A DNA stretch of 34,578 nt, from NCBI GenBank assembly GCA_944375745.1, contig CALWAV010000093.1, positions 1 to 34,578 of the forward strand. The letters run 5' to 3'. The first letter of the stretch is position 1, and each line of letters begins with the position of its first letter. Positions 17,388-26,091 of the stretch are shown piece after piece. Made by a program: the position numbers and the translations under genes. The notes below the pieces were generated by a model. That model saw nothing but the letters and a program-made list of their open reading frames with translations, was not told the origin of the DNA and searched no databases. This stretch comes from an uncultured Merdimonas sp. (GTDB lineage Bacteria; Bacillota; Clostridia; Lachnospirales; Lachnospiraceae).

Positions 17388-17532
17388 GCGGAATAAATCA
17401 GTACAAACCCAAGGGTATTGACCTGACAACCAAATGCTCACTACTTAAATTCCAAGATATGTTTTATAATAAAGACAGGCTGGGATAGGCTATCCCGAAA
17501 CAAAAATATCCAGAAGGGCAGGAGGTTTTCAG

Positions 17533-17988
17533 ATGAATATTTTATTTATCAACGGAAGTCCAAATAGGAACGGAAACACGGCAAAGCTGGCAGCAAAACT
17601 GCTGGCCGGCAGAAAGTACGAAACCTTGAATCTGGTGGAGTATAAGCTGTATGCCTACGGACAGAATTTTGCAGATGATCAGTTTGGAGAAATTCTGAAG
17701 AAAATGAAGGAAGCAGACATCATTGTGCTGGGGTCTCCTGTTTATTGGCATAATATGTGCGGCATAGTCCGGAACCTGCTGGACCGCTTTTACGGCCCTG
17801 TAAACTCCGGAGCGCTGTCAGGAAAAAAACTGGCCTTTGTATTCCAGGGAGCGGCTCCGGAGGGCTGGATGCTGGAAAAAGGAGAATATACCATGAACCG
17901 CTTTGCAAAACTGTATGGTATGGAGTACGCTGGAATGGCCACCTGCGGCAGTGAGACAGAAGCGGTTGCCAAAAAGCTGGGGCTGTAA
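17533..17988 (+). CDS. Small flavodoxin-like NAD(P)H-dependent FMN reductase family protein
   Basis: The 151-residue protein has the flavodoxin-like fold signature: MNILFINGSPNRNGNTAKLA is the FMN phosphate-binding loop, and VLGSPVYWHNMCGIVRNLLDRF is the second FMN loop plus dimer helix. It is shorter than the usual 180-200 residues, with reduced inserts after strand 3. Family members reduce quinones, azo compounds or iron complexes, or serve as electron carriers; the substrate is not readable. GGCAGGAGG precedes the ATG. A TATAAT at 17465-17470 lies upstream but without a good -35 box. It appears to be monocistronic between two terminators. Confidence 0.85.
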   Translation: MNILFINGSPNRNGNTAKLAAKLLAGRKYETLNLVEYKLYAYGQNFADDQFGEILKKMKEADIIVLGSPVYWHNMCGIVRNLLDRFYGPVNSGALSGKKLAFVFQGAAPEGWMLEKGEYTMNRFAKLYGMEYAGMATCGSETEAVAKKLGL

Positions 17989-18013
17989 CATAACAGAAAA
18001 AAATAATTTGTTA

Positions 18014-18053
18014 AAGGGGTGCCGTTATCTGCATGGATTATGGCATCTCTTTT
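18014..18053 (+). terminator. Probable terminator after the flavoprotein gene
   Basis: Arms AAGGGGTGCCGT (18014-18025) and ATGGCATCTCTT (18040-18051) pair over 12 bp with three G-T pairs. The T-tract is short (CTCTTTTA), so efficiency is uncertain. Confidence 0.5.
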
Positions 18054-18084
18054 AGGATCAGAAAATTGTTCTTTGACTTTTTTC

Positions 18085-18114
18085 TTGACAGTAACTGCCT
18101 TGAACGAGTAAGAT
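18085..18114 (+). promoter_or_regulatory. Probable promoter for the amidohydrolase/BMP/ABC run
   Basis: TTGACA at 18085-18090 is a perfect -35 box. The best -10 candidate is TAAGAT at 18109-18114 after an 18-bp spacer, which is weaker. Confidence 0.55.
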
Positions 18115-18150
18115 ATATAAATATTGATGTACTTGCTTGGAGATGATTTG

Positions 18151-19473
18151 ATGAAATCAGTTCATGAAAAACTGAATGAGATTCTGCCGCGGATGATCGA
18201 GATGAGCGAAGATATCTACCGTCATCCGGAGCTTGGCTTTAAAGAGTTCCGCAGCCGCGGAAAAGCCATTGAAGCGCTGGATAAGGCGGGCATTCCTCAT
18301 CAGGACGCGGCGTATACCGGGATTACTGCATGTCTGGATTCCGGAAAGCCGGGCCCGAATATCGGTCTGATTGCGGAATTTGACGCAGTTCCCACTCTGG
18401 GACATCCCTATGCCAACGAAGGGGATTATGCGGCCCACACCTGCGGACATTACGCGCAGCTGGGTGTAATGATGAGCCTGTTCCTTGCCATCAAGGAATC
18501 TGGCATGCTGGAAGATCTCTGCGGAAAGGTGACGCTTCTTGTGACGCCGGGAGAGGAATTCTGCGATATGGATTACCGCAAAAGCCTGATTGCCGAAGGA
18601 AAGCTCCACCATCCTTCCGGAAAGCAGGAGATGATCGCCACAGGCGTATTTGATGATATTGATATTATGCTGTCCTGCCATGCTATGGGCCTGGATATGA
18701 CCAGGTACCACGCGGAGATAGGAGCGGGATTAAACGGATTTATTCAGAAGCGCGCGATTTTTACGGGAAAGGCGGCCCATGCGGGAGCAAATCCGGAGGA
18801 TGGAATCAATGCGCTGAATGCTGCAAATCTGGCCATGACAGGAATCAATTTCCTGCGTGAGACTTTCCGGGCAGATGACGCCATCCGGGTGCATTTCATT
18901 ATGCAGGAGGGCGGCCAGACAGTCAATACAATTCCCTCGCGGACGCAGCTTGAGATGTATGTGCGGGCCAAGACCGTAAAGGCTATTCTGGAGACCAACA
19001 GAAAGGTAGACCGGGCCCTGAGAGCAGGAGCCTTTGCCATCGGCTGTGATCTGGAGATTCAGGATACTCCTGGGTACTTCCCCCTTCATCAGGACGAAAA
19101 TCTGACGGAGCTGGTAAAGAAGCATATTCTGGATTATATGGAGCCGAAGCTGATTGCCCAGGGAACGCACGGTTTTGCCTCCGGGGATATGGGAGATATT
19201 TCCTTGATGTGGCCCACAGTGGAAATCGGTGTAGCCGGTTTTTCCGGAAGCACCCACGGCAAGGATTTCAAGACGGCTGATCCGGAGCAGGCCTACTGCG
19301 TTCCGGCCCATTATTTTGCGGATACCGTGGAAGAGCTTCTGGCAGACAACGGCGCGGCGGCCTGGAAAATCAAAGAGGCGTTTCAGCCGGTTATGAGCAG
19401 AAAAGACTATCTTGATACTCTTGATAGTTTAAATAAATCAACCATATACAAAAAGGAGAATGATGTATTATGA
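18151..19473 (+). CDS. M20 family (M20D-type) amidohydrolase/peptidase
   Basis: The product has 440 residues from the ATG at 18151, chosen because TTGGAG lies 8 nt upstream; an open frame reaches back to 18124 without a good ribosome binding site. It has the M20D layout: YRHPELGFKEF, the metal motif GLIAEFDAVPTLGH, HTCGHYAQLGVMM with the second metal ligands, TPGEEFCD with the catalytic Glu, the dimerisation domain beginning FTGKAAHAGANPEDGINAL, and a late SGSTHG. Relatives cleave amide bonds in N-acyl amino acids, p-aminobenzoyl-glutamate or indole conjugates. It overlaps the BMP lipoprotein gene by 4 bp (ATGA), so its substrate may be what the ABC importer brings in. Confidence 0.9.
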   Translation: MKSVHEKLNEILPRMIEMSEDIYRHPELGFKEFRSRGKAIEALDKAGIPHQDAAYTGITACLDSGKPGPNIGLIAEFDAVPTLGHPYANEGDYAAHTCGHYAQLGVMMSLFLAIKESGMLEDLCGKVTLLVTPGEEFCDMDYRKSLIAEGKLHHPSGKQEMIATGVFDDIDIMLSCHAMGLDMTRYHAEIGAGLNGFIQKRAIFTGKAAHAGANPEDGINALNAANLAMTGINFLRETFRADDAIRVHFIMQEGGQTVNTIPSRTQLEMYVRAKTVKAILETNRKVDRALRAGAFAIGCDLEIQDTPGYFPLHQDENLTELVKKHILDYMEPKLIAQGTHGFASGDMGDISLMWPTVEIGVAGFSGSTHGKDFKTADPEQAYCVPAHYFADTVEELLADNGAAAWKIKEAFQPVMSRKDYLDTLDSLNKSTIYKKENDVL

Positions 19474-20624
19474 AAAAGAAATTACTCTCTGCGTTTCTGG
19501 TAATGGCAATGACCGTTTCCATGCTGGCTGGATGCGGCGGAAGCGGAAGCGATGCCGGTACAGCGGATGAAACCGAGACAACAGATGACAGCCAGGCGGA
19601 AGAATCCACCGGCGATAAGGTAAAGGTAGCTCTTCTGATTACAGGCTCCTTTGGAGATAAGGCATTTAACGATTCCGCCCATGCTGGTATGGAGCGCCTG
19701 ATGGAGGAGATGGGCGATCAGGTAGAGGTAGAAATGATTGAGATGGGCACAGACAAGACCAAATGGGAAGGTTCCATGCTGGATGCTTCCGAGTCTGATG
19801 CTGACATTATCATCACAGGCCTGTGGGATATGAAGGAGATTACCGAGCAGGTGGCTCAGGAGTATCCGGACAAGCATTACATTATCTTTGATACAGATGT
19901 GGACTATACACTGGGCGATCTGAGCAATGTATATTCCATGAGCTACAAGCAGAATGAGTGTGCGTTCCTTGCAGGTGTTCTTGCGGCGAGCCTGACTTCT
20001 TCTGACGCGGAGTATGCAAATGAAGATGCTGTCATCGGCTTTGTGGGAGCCAGAGATACAGCTGTGGTTATTAATGACTCTGCTGTAGGCTATATCCAGG
20101 GCGCTCAGTTCATCAATCCGGATATCAAGGTTATGGTTTCCTACGTGGGCTCCTATGTAGATTCCGCGACAGCGAAGGAACTTGCTCTGACTCAGTATTC
20201 TTCCGGCGCTGACTGCGTATTTGTAGCGGCCGGACCTGCTTCTGTAGGTGTTATTGAGGCGGCAGCTGAGAGCCAGAGATATGTAATCGGCGTAGATTCC
20301 GACCAGGCTCTTGCTTATGAAGGCCAGGATGAGGCAAATTACATTGTATCCTCAGCCATCAAGAATGTGGGCGACAGCCTGGTAGATGCGGTTAAGAAAT
20401 CCATTGCAGGCGAGCTGCCCTATGGTGAATATGAGATTCTGGGTTTGAAGGACGGAGTAGTAGGACTTGCCGACAATGATATTTATCAGTCCATCGTACC
20501 GGAAGATATTCAGAATGCGGTGAATGATGCAAGAGATCAGATCATTTCCGGTGAAATCGAAGTAAATACCGCTTACGGAATGGATGAAGCTACATTGAAC
20601 GAGATTATTGACAGTGCTCAGTAA
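19470..20624 (+). CDS. BMP-family (PnrA-like) substrate-binding lipoprotein
   Basis: This 384-residue lipoprotein has a signal peptide with basic KKK, a hydrophobic core and the lipobox LAGC (Cys22), followed by a Ser/Gly/Asp/Glu linker to about residue 50. The mature part begins VKVALLITGSFGDKAFNDSAH, the typical BMP/PnrA opening. It continues with IIITGLWDMKEITEQVA, YKQNECAFLAGVLAA and VIGVDSDQA, the last being the domain-crossing region. Known PnrA and BmpA-type proteins bind purine nucleosides, which fits the ABC components and adenosine deaminase downstream. The ATG overlaps the amidohydrolase stop. A hairpin after the gene probably leaves more lipoprotein than membrane components. Confidence 0.93.
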   Translation: MKKKLLSAFLVMAMTVSMLAGCGGSGSDAGTADETETTDDSQAEESTGDKVKVALLITGSFGDKAFNDSAHAGMERLMEEMGDQVEVEMIEMGTDKTKWEGSMLDASESDADIIITGLWDMKEITEQVAQEYPDKHYIIFDTDVDYTLGDLSNVYSMSYKQNECAFLAGVLAASLTSSDAEYANEDAVIGFVGARDTAVVINDSAVGYIQGAQFINPDIKVMVSYVGSYVDSATAKELALTQYSSGADCVFVAAGPASVGVIEAAAESQRYVIGVDSDQALAYEGQDEANYIVSSAIKNVGDSLVDAVKKSIAGELPYGEYEILGLKDGVVGLADNDIYQSIVPEDIQNAVNDARDQIISGEIEVNTAYGMDEATLNEIIDSAQ

Positions 20625-20639
20625 TGGTAAAGGAACCTG

Positions 20640-20674
20640 AAAAATCTCCTGCTGTCATGGCAGGAGATTTTTCT
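20640..20674 (+). terminator. Partial terminator between the binding-protein and ATPase genes
   Basis: A perfect 13-bp stem AAAAATCTCCTGC/GCAGGAGATTTTT (20640-20652 and 20660-20672) with a 7-nt loop has its T-tract within and after the right arm. Such hairpins usually reduce, but do not abolish, expression of the downstream ABC genes. Confidence 0.7.
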
Positions 20675-20693
20675 TAATCACGGAGGATAACTT

Positions 20694-22250
20694 ATGGAGC
20701 AGGAAAATATTCTTGAAGCCCGGAATATTACGAAAGTGTATCCCGGCGGTGTTGTGGCGAACCACAATGTCAATCTGGAAGTCAGAAAGGGAGAGATTCA
20801 TGCGCTGGTAGGAGAAAACGGCGCGGGAAAATCCACGCTGATGAAGATGCTTTTCGGAATGCTTGCGCCCACAGAAGGACAGATTTTCGTGGATGGAAAG
20901 GAAGTTCATTTTTCCTCTTCCAGCGATGCTATCGCCGCAGGACTGGGAATGGTCCATCAGCATTTCATGCAGGTGCCGTCCATGACTGTGGCGGAAAATC
21001 TGATTCTCGGCGCTGAGACGGGAAATACTTTCAAGGTAGACCGGAAAGAAGCAGTGCGGATTACGAATGAATTGTCGGACAAGTATAACCTGAAGGTGGA
21101 AGCCAATGAAAAAGTGGAAGATATTTCACTGGCCATGCGGCAGAAGCTGGAAATTTTGAAGGCTCTTTACCGGGGGGCCCATATCCTGATTCTGGATGAG
21201 CCCACGGCAGTGCTGACTCCCCAGGAGACGGAAGAGCTGTTTGAGCAGCTGAAGCTTCTGCGGGAGAATGGTCATACCATTATCTTTATCTCCCACAAAT
21301 TGAATGAGGTAAAGGCTCTGTGCAGCCGGATGACGATTCTCCGGGATGGAAAGACCATGGGAACCTATGATATTGCGGATCTGGATGAGCAGGAAATATC
21401 CAGATTGATGGTGGGAAGAAACGTAAGCCTGGATATTGAAAAGGATGAAGCGGATTACGGAAAAAATATCTTTTCCGTAAAAGATCTGGTGTATGTAGAT
21501 TATTTCGGGAAGACCCGTCTGGATCATGTGTCCTTTTCCATCCGCCAGGGACAGATTCTCGGCGTTGCCGGAATCGATGGAAACGGCCAGTCAGAGCTGG
21601 TGGAAGCTATCGTGGGAACCTTAAGACAGCAGCATGGAACGATTACCCTTAAAGGACAGGACATTTCCCATGCTCCGGTGCGGGCGCGCCAGGAGGCGGG
21701 AATCTCTCATGTATCAGAGGATCGTTTGAAATATGGCTCTGCCCCCAAACTTTCTCTGGAGGACAACACGATCTCCAAGGTCTATTATACCAGTCAGCTG
21801 AAATCCCATGGGCTGATCGATAAAAAGAAGGTCAGCGCCTTTACCAACCGGATACTGAAAGAATTCCTGGTAAAATACAAAAGTTCCAAACAGGCCGTGT
21901 CAGAGCTGTCAGGCGGAAATGTGCAGAAGCTCATCGTAGGCCGTGAATTTGACTATGATGCGGATCTTTTGATTATGAACCAGCCTACCCGCGGCATTGA
22001 TGTGGGCGCCATTGAATTTATCCGGAAGAAGATTGTGGATATGCGCAGCAAGAAGAAAGCGATTCTTCTGATATCGGCAGATTTAAGTGAGATTCTTTCC
22101 CTGAGTGACGCTATTGTGGTTATGCACGAAGGAAAAATCGTTGGCTATATCGATGATGTAAAGAAAACGACGGAAAATGAACTGGGTCTTTATATGCTGG
22201 GCGTAAAAGAGGATTCCAGAGAGAGAATAGGAGGTGCGTACTGTGAGTAA
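20694..22250 (+). CDS. Nucleoside-type ABC importer, duplicated ATP-binding protein
   Basis: This 518-residue protein has two fused ABC domains. Domain 1 has Walker A GENGAGKST, a signature-like LAMRQKLEILKAL and Walker B LILDEPTAVLTP. Domain 2 has a degenerate P-loop GIDGNGQSE, the signature LSGGNVQKLIVGRE and Walker B-like LLIMNQPTRGIDVG. This arrangement is that of the RbsA/YufO (NupO) class, in which one site is impaired. It would power the two permeases that follow. GGAGGATAA precedes the ATG. The last bases overlap the start of the next gene. Confidence 0.94.
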   Translation: MEQENILEARNITKVYPGGVVANHNVNLEVRKGEIHALVGENGAGKSTLMKMLFGMLAPTEGQIFVDGKEVHFSSSSDAIAAGLGMVHQHFMQVPSMTVAENLILGAETGNTFKVDRKEAVRITNELSDKYNLKVEANEKVEDISLAMRQKLEILKALYRGAHILILDEPTAVLTPQETEELFEQLKLLRENGHTIIFISHKLNEVKALCSRMTILRDGKTMGTYDIADLDEQEISRLMVGRNVSLDIEKDEADYGKNIFSVKDLVYVDYFGKTRLDHVSFSIRQGQILGVAGIDGNGQSELVEAIVGTLRQQHGTITLKGQDISHAPVRARQEAGISHVSEDRLKYGSAPKLSLEDNTISKVYYTSQLKSHGLIDKKKVSAFTNRILKEFLVKYKSSKQAVSELSGGNVQKLIVGREFDYDADLLIMNQPTRGIDVGAIEFIRKKIVDMRSKKKAILLISADLSEILSLSDAIVVMHEGKIVGYIDDVKKTTENELGLYMLGVKEDSRERIGGAYCE

Positions 22251-23289
22251 AAAATTTACAGCCATTCGTCTTCTGTGCGCATTTGCTATTGCAATCGCCA
22301 TATCGGTTATCATCATTCTTCTGGTAAGCGAGGAGCCGGGAACAGCGATTTTTAATCTGTTTCTGGGACCGCTCCAGTCAAAGCGCCATTTCTTTGAGGT
22401 GTTTTCCAGCAGCGTTCCCCTTATCTTTACGGGACTCGCTCTGGGTCTGGTTTTTAAATCAGGCAACTTTTCCATGATTTCTGATGCCTGTCTTTATACG
22501 GGAGGCGTGGTGACCGCGGCTCTGGCCATTGAAGTGGCGCTTCCTTACGGCGTTCATCCGATCGTTATCATGATCGCTGCTGCCGTGACGGGCGGAATCA
22601 TCGGAAGCATTCCGGCTCTGCTGAAGGTATATTTCCATACCAATGAGCTGGTGACTTCCCTGATGCTGAATTATGTGTTTTATTATCTGGGAATCTACAC
22701 GATCACCAAGTTTCTGGCAGACCGGGAGGCGGGAGCCTTTGCTTCCAGAAAATATGCCGAGACAGCCAGTCTGCCGGTGCTTCTGGACCGGACCAACTTT
22801 CATCTGGGTTATCTGATCGCCATTGGCGTGGTGATTGTGCTGTACCTGCTGGTGTTTAAGACCAGATTTGGCTATGAAATCCGGGTAGCCGGAAGCAATC
22901 CCCAGTTCGCAAAATATTCCGGCATCAATACCGCCAAAGTCATCATTCTGACTCAGGTGGTCGCAGGCGCGGTGGCAGGCCTGGGCGGTTCTGTGGAGCA
23001 GATGGGCATGTACCAGAGATTCAACTGGCAGGATTCTCCGTCCTATGCCTGGGACGGTGTCATTATCGCGATTCTTTCTGGAAACAATCCGAAAATGGTG
23101 CCTTTCGCAGCCTTTTTCCTGGCTTATATCCGGGTAGGCGCCGACCTGATGTCCCGCCGTTCTGATGTACAGAATGAGCTGGTGTCCATCATTCAGGCGG
23201 TACTGATTTTGTTTGTCACGGCAGAACGCTTCATGTCCGGCTGGAAACAGCGCAGGGAAGCGAAAAAAGCACTTGGCGGGGAGGTGTAG
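22243..23289 (+). CDS. Nucleoside-type ABC importer permease 1
   Basis: The 348-residue permease of the BPD_transp_2 (YufP/NupP) class starts at GTG 22243, because AGGAGGT lies 7-8 nt upstream; a second GTG at 22234 lies inside that ribosome binding site and is not credible. About eight to ten hydrophobic segments are seen, with a conserved FHTNELVTSLMLNYV loop and the EAA-like RVAGSNPQFAKYSGIN motif that contacts the ATPase. It overlaps the ATPase gene by 8 bp. The second permease starts 3 bp after its stop. Confidence 0.93.
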   Translation: MSKKFTAIRLLCAFAIAIAISVIIILLVSEEPGTAIFNLFLGPLQSKRHFFEVFSSSVPLIFTGLALGLVFKSGNFSMISDACLYTGGVVTAALAIEVALPYGVHPIVIMIAAAVTGGIIGSIPALLKVYFHTNELVTSLMLNYVFYYLGIYTITKFLADREAGAFASRKYAETASLPVLLDRTNFHLGYLIAIGVVIVLYLLVFKTRFGYEIRVAGSNPQFAKYSGINTAKVIILTQVVAGAVAGLGGSVEQMGMYQRFNWQDSPSYAWDGVIIAILSGNNPKMVPFAAFFLAYIRVGADLMSRRSDVQNELVSIIQAVLILFVTAERFMSGWKQRREAKKALGGEV

Positions 23290-23292
23290 AAA

Positions 23293-24246
23293 ATGGATGT
23301 ACTGCAGGATATTTTAAGAACTTTAAGTCTTCCGGATTTTTATTTTGCCATGTTCCGAAGCGCTACGCCGGTACTTCTCACCACCCTGGGTGCCATGGTG
23401 GCATCCCGTTCGGGAACCAACAACATCGCCCTGGAAGGAACCATGCTGATTTCCGCTTTTGTGGGAGTGGCGGTAAGCGCCTTTACCCAGAGCGCTTTGA
23501 TAGGTTTTCTGGGAGCTGTTTTCTCCGGTTTTGTAGTCAGCAGCATTCTGGCGTATTTCGTCCTGAAGCTGAACTCCAACTCCGTCATTTCCGGAATCGC
23601 GCTGAACACCTTTGCTTCCGGAGCAACCATTTTTGTGCTGTATCTGCTCACAGGAGAAAAGGGAGCTTCCACCTCTCTGCCGTCTCTTACTCTGCCCAGT
23701 ATCACGATTCCTCTGGTGAAGGATATTCCGGTGATTGGAACGATTCTTTCCGGCCACCATATTCTCACCTATGCGGGACTGATCCTTGTGGTGGTGATTT
23801 GGTATATGTTTAAATATACACGTCTGGGTATGCATATCCGGGCGGTAGGAGAATCTCCTGATGCGGCAGAATCTGTAGGAATTTCCGTAAAGAAGGTAAA
23901 ATACATAGCTTTAAGCATCAGCGGCATTCTGACAGGAATGGCAGGCGCTTTCCTTTCCATGGGATACGTAAGCCTGTTCTCCTCCGGTATGACTGCAGGC
24001 CGCGGCTACATTGCTCTGGCAACCCAGGCTATCGCCGCTGGAAACGCAGTGGTAGGCATGCTGGCTTCCCTGCTTTTTGGCTTCTGCCAGAGTATGGCCA
24101 ACTATCTTCAGTCTTCCTCCATTCCGCTGCAGTTTATTCAGCTGATGCCTTATTTAATTATTGTCATCGCCTATACCATTTACTGCTTTGCAATGGAGCA
24201 GCGGAAAAAGAAAAAACAGTTCCGGGAAGCGGATAAGAAAAAATAA
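23293..24246 (+). CDS. Nucleoside-type ABC importer permease 2
   Basis: The 317-residue permease of the YufQ/NupQ class has a conserved GTNNIALEGTMLISAF near the N-terminus, NSNSVISGIALN in the middle and the ATPase-contact motif RAVGESPDAAESVGIS. It forms the heterodimeric membrane part with the preceding permease. The C-terminus is strongly basic (KKKKQFREADKKK). An 11-bp hairpin follows, then the adenosine deaminase gene, which supports a nucleoside substrate. Confidence 0.93.
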   Translation: MDVLQDILRTLSLPDFYFAMFRSATPVLLTTLGAMVASRSGTNNIALEGTMLISAFVGVAVSAFTQSALIGFLGAVFSGFVVSSILAYFVLKLNSNSVISGIALNTFASGATIFVLYLLTGEKGASTSLPSLTLPSITIPLVKDIPVIGTILSGHHILTYAGLILVVVIWYMFKYTRLGMHIRAVGESPDAAESVGISVKKVKYIALSISGILTGMAGAFLSMGYVSLFSSGMTAGRGYIALATQAIAAGNAVVGMLASLLFGFCQSMANYLQSSSIPLQFIQLMPYLIIVIAYTIYCFAMEQRKKKKQFREADKKK

Positions 24247-24256
24247 GTATGAGAGT

Positions 24257-24281
24257 ACAAAGGGGCGTTACGCCCCTTTGT
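24257..24281 (+). terminator. GC-rich hairpin between permease 2 and add
   Basis: A perfect 11-bp stem ACAAAGGGGCG/CGCCCCTTTGT with loop TTA lies 10 bp after the permease stop. It has no T-tract, so it may be an RNA-stability or attenuating hairpin rather than a full terminator. Confidence 0.45.
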
Positions 24282-24301
24282 CTGTCAGAGAGGAGTAAAA
24301 A

Positions 24302-25255
24302 TTGCGCAAATTATCAGAACTTCATTTACATTTGGATGGTTCCTTAAGACCAGAGACGGTGTGGGAGCTGGCCCGGGAAAAGCAGATTGCTCTTCCTGCA
24401 GAGACCTTTGAAGAGCTTCAGGTGAAAATGAAGGCTCCAAAAGACTGTACAAGCCTTCATGAATTTTTGGAGCGGTTTGATCTTCCCCTGCTGGTCCTCC
24501 AGGAAGAAGACGCCTTGGAGCGGACTACCTTCGAACTGGTGGAGGATCTGGCGAAGGAAGGCATATCCTACGCGGAAATCCGTTTTGCGCCTCAGCAGTC
24601 TCTTCAGAAGGGCCTTACCCAGGATCAGGTGACGGAAGCCTCCATCCGGGGAGCAAAAAGAGCTATGGAGCAGTATCCTTCCATCCGGGCGGGACTGATC
24701 TTATGCTGCATGCGGGGGGCTGACACGGAAGCATTGAATATGGATACGGTGGAAACAGTCAGAAAGTATCTGGGAGATGTGGTATGTGCCGTGGATTTGG
24801 CAGGCGCTGAATCCCTGTATCCCACAGAGATGTTTGGGCCTGTCTTTGCAAAGGTGAAAGAATATGGACTTCCTGTGACTATCCATGCGGGAGAGGCCGC
24901 CGGTCCGGACAGTATCCGGACAGCTCTTTCTTATGGTACAAAGCGGATTGGCCATGGAATTGCCGCCGCTGATGATCCGGCCCTCATAGAAGAACTTGTG
25001 GAAAAGAAGGTGACTCTGGAAGTCTGCGTCACCAGCAATTATCAAATCGGAGCTGTGCCTTCCCTGAAAGAGCATCCTATCCGCCGTCTCTTTGACGCAG
25101 GCGTGCGGGTGACCGTCAACTCCGACAATATGACAATTTCTGATACCAGCCTTTGTAAAGAACTGGAGCTGATGCGGGAGGTATTCCGGTTCACGGATAA
25201 GGAGATCGATACGCTTCTTGAGTATGCCTGGGAGGCAAGATTTCTGAAATCCTGA
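24302..25255 (+). CDS. add: Adenosine deaminase
   Basis: The 317-residue enzyme deaminates adenosine (or deoxyadenosine) to inosine. It starts at TTG 24302, supported by GAGAGGAG 6-7 nt upstream and by the conserved N-terminus LSELHLHLDGSLRPET directly after it. Zinc and catalytic motifs are visible: H8 and H10 in HLHLDG, TIHAGEAAGPDS with the third His and catalytic Glu, KRIGHG, and NSDNMTIS with the metal Asp (classical enzymes read DDP here). Its position behind a nucleoside-type importer makes a salvage role likely. No other purine genes are in the window. Confidence 0.93.
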   Translation: MRKLSELHLHLDGSLRPETVWELAREKQIALPAETFEELQVKMKAPKDCTSLHEFLERFDLPLLVLQEEDALERTTFELVEDLAKEGISYAEIRFAPQQSLQKGLTQDQVTEASIRGAKRAMEQYPSIRAGLILCCMRGADTEALNMDTVETVRKYLGDVVCAVDLAGAESLYPTEMFGPVFAKVKEYGLPVTIHAGEAAGPDSIRTALSYGTKRIGHGIAAADDPALIEELVEKKVTLEVCVTSNYQIGAVPSLKEHPIRRLFDAGVRVTVNSDNMTISDTSLCKELELMREVFRFTDKEIDTLLEYAWEARFLKS

Positions 25256-25292
25256 AAGCGTGTTCACAGAGACCCTTCAAAATATTGAAATA

Positions 25293-25321
25293 AATCCCCC
25301 AGGAGTGATTCCCGGGGGATT
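25293..25321 (-). terminator. Hairpin between convergent genes (mainly for the minus-strand gene)
   Basis: An 8-bp stem AATCCCCC/GGGGGATT with a 13-nt loop lies 4 bp beyond the minus-strand stop. Read on the minus strand it is followed by TTTATTTCAATATTTT. It may also stop add transcripts, but the + strand side lacks a T-tract. Confidence 0.6.
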
Positions 25322-25324
25322 ATG

Positions 25325-25891
25325 TCAGGCTTCCAACGCTTTATAGCTCTTTGATAAGAAAATCATATACAGGATTGAGGCAATCAGGGATAAGATCCCG
25401 GTGATTAGTCCGCCAAAAGCCGCCAGCACTATTCCAAGCAGAGGTATGATGGCAATGACGGAAAATATGATGGCGATCACATAGCAGACCAGGTTGATCT
25501 GCCAGACTGTTCGTCCTTTTCCCGCAGTCTCATGATGTCCCAGGCTGTCCATGACATCTGCTACTGACAGACATACAGCGCGGACAATCAAAAGAGCCAG
25601 AATATCATTTACTATGGCTAAAATAGCGCCAAGGAAGCCGCTTCCGAAGAAACCGCTGACGGCGCTGACAATGAGCTGCACGATAGTAAGAGTAAATGCG
25701 CTTCTGCAGCCTTCGATATCCTGTCCCGCGCTGTTTAATCCGATCAAAGAAATGACCAAAAAAACAAGCGATCCAATGATTCCAATGAATTCAAGAAACG
25801 GAATGACAGCAATTACAGAGCAGATGATGGCTCCAATTTCTGCAAGGAACATATTCTTGAGTCCAGAAGCAGCATTTTTGTAAGGCTGCAT
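25325..25891 (-). CDS. Small polytopic membrane protein of unknown function
   Basis: The 188-residue hydrophobic protein has about five membrane segments and is not recognised. The two halves look alike: the first has IGAIICSVIAVIPFLEFIGIIG and the second VCYVIAIIFSVIAIIPLLGIVL, both a helix followed by IAVIP or IAIIP and Gly-rich helices. This suggests an internal duplication. The start is supported by AAGGGGGG upstream on the minus strand and a TATAAT promoter further back. It is the only clear minus-strand gene in the window and separates the nucleoside run from the radical SAM cluster. No function is inferred. Confidence 0.75.
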   Translation of the reverse strand: MQPYKNAASGLKNMFLAEIGAIICSVIAVIPFLEFIGIIGSLVFLVISLIGLNSAGQDIEGCRSAFTLTIVQLIVSAVSGFFGSGFLGAILAIVNDILALLIVRAVCLSVADVMDSLGHHETAGKGRTVWQINLVCYVIAIIFSVIAIIPLLGIVLAAFGGLITGILSLIASILYMIFLSKSYKALEA

Positions 25892-25936
25892 ATAAATCCC
25901 CCCTTGATAAATATTTTAAAAATGATGTCGATTTTT

Positions 25937-25964
25937 ATTATACACTCTATTTCTGAATATACAA
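25937..25964 (-). promoter_or_regulatory. Probable promoter of the minus-strand membrane-protein gene
   Basis: On the minus strand, TTGTAT (25964-25959) and TATAAT (25942-25937) are separated by 16 bp, about 45 bp before the start codon. The -10 box is perfect and the -35 box matches at four of six positions. Confidence 0.6.
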
Positions 25965-26004
25965 TGAAATTTGTATCTTTTCTTTATTATTATAAGAGTA
26001 TGTT

Positions 26005-26033
26005 TTGACAACCAAGGACACCTATAGTACAAT
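26005..26033 (+). promoter_or_regulatory. Promoter for the radical SAM-DUF2344-rng unit
   Basis: TTGACA (26005-26010) and TACAAT (26028-26033) are separated by 17 bp, 58 bp before the GTG start. It is divergent from, and about 40 bp away from, the minus-strand promoter. Confidence 0.75.
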
Positions 26034-26091
26034 TTGATACGAATGATTAAATTGAAATTGCATAAATTACGTAAAAGCAAGGTGTGTAAAC

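Noticed and set aside
17418..17470. TTGACC and TATAAT upstream of the flavoprotein gene as a promoter
   Set aside because: The boxes are about 41 bp apart, so they cannot form one promoter. The TATAAT may work with an unrecognised activator.
18124..18150. Longer start for the M20 amidohydrolase
   Set aside because: No ribosome binding site stands at proper distance from the upstream TTG/ATG, while ATG 18151 has TTGGAG at 8 nt.
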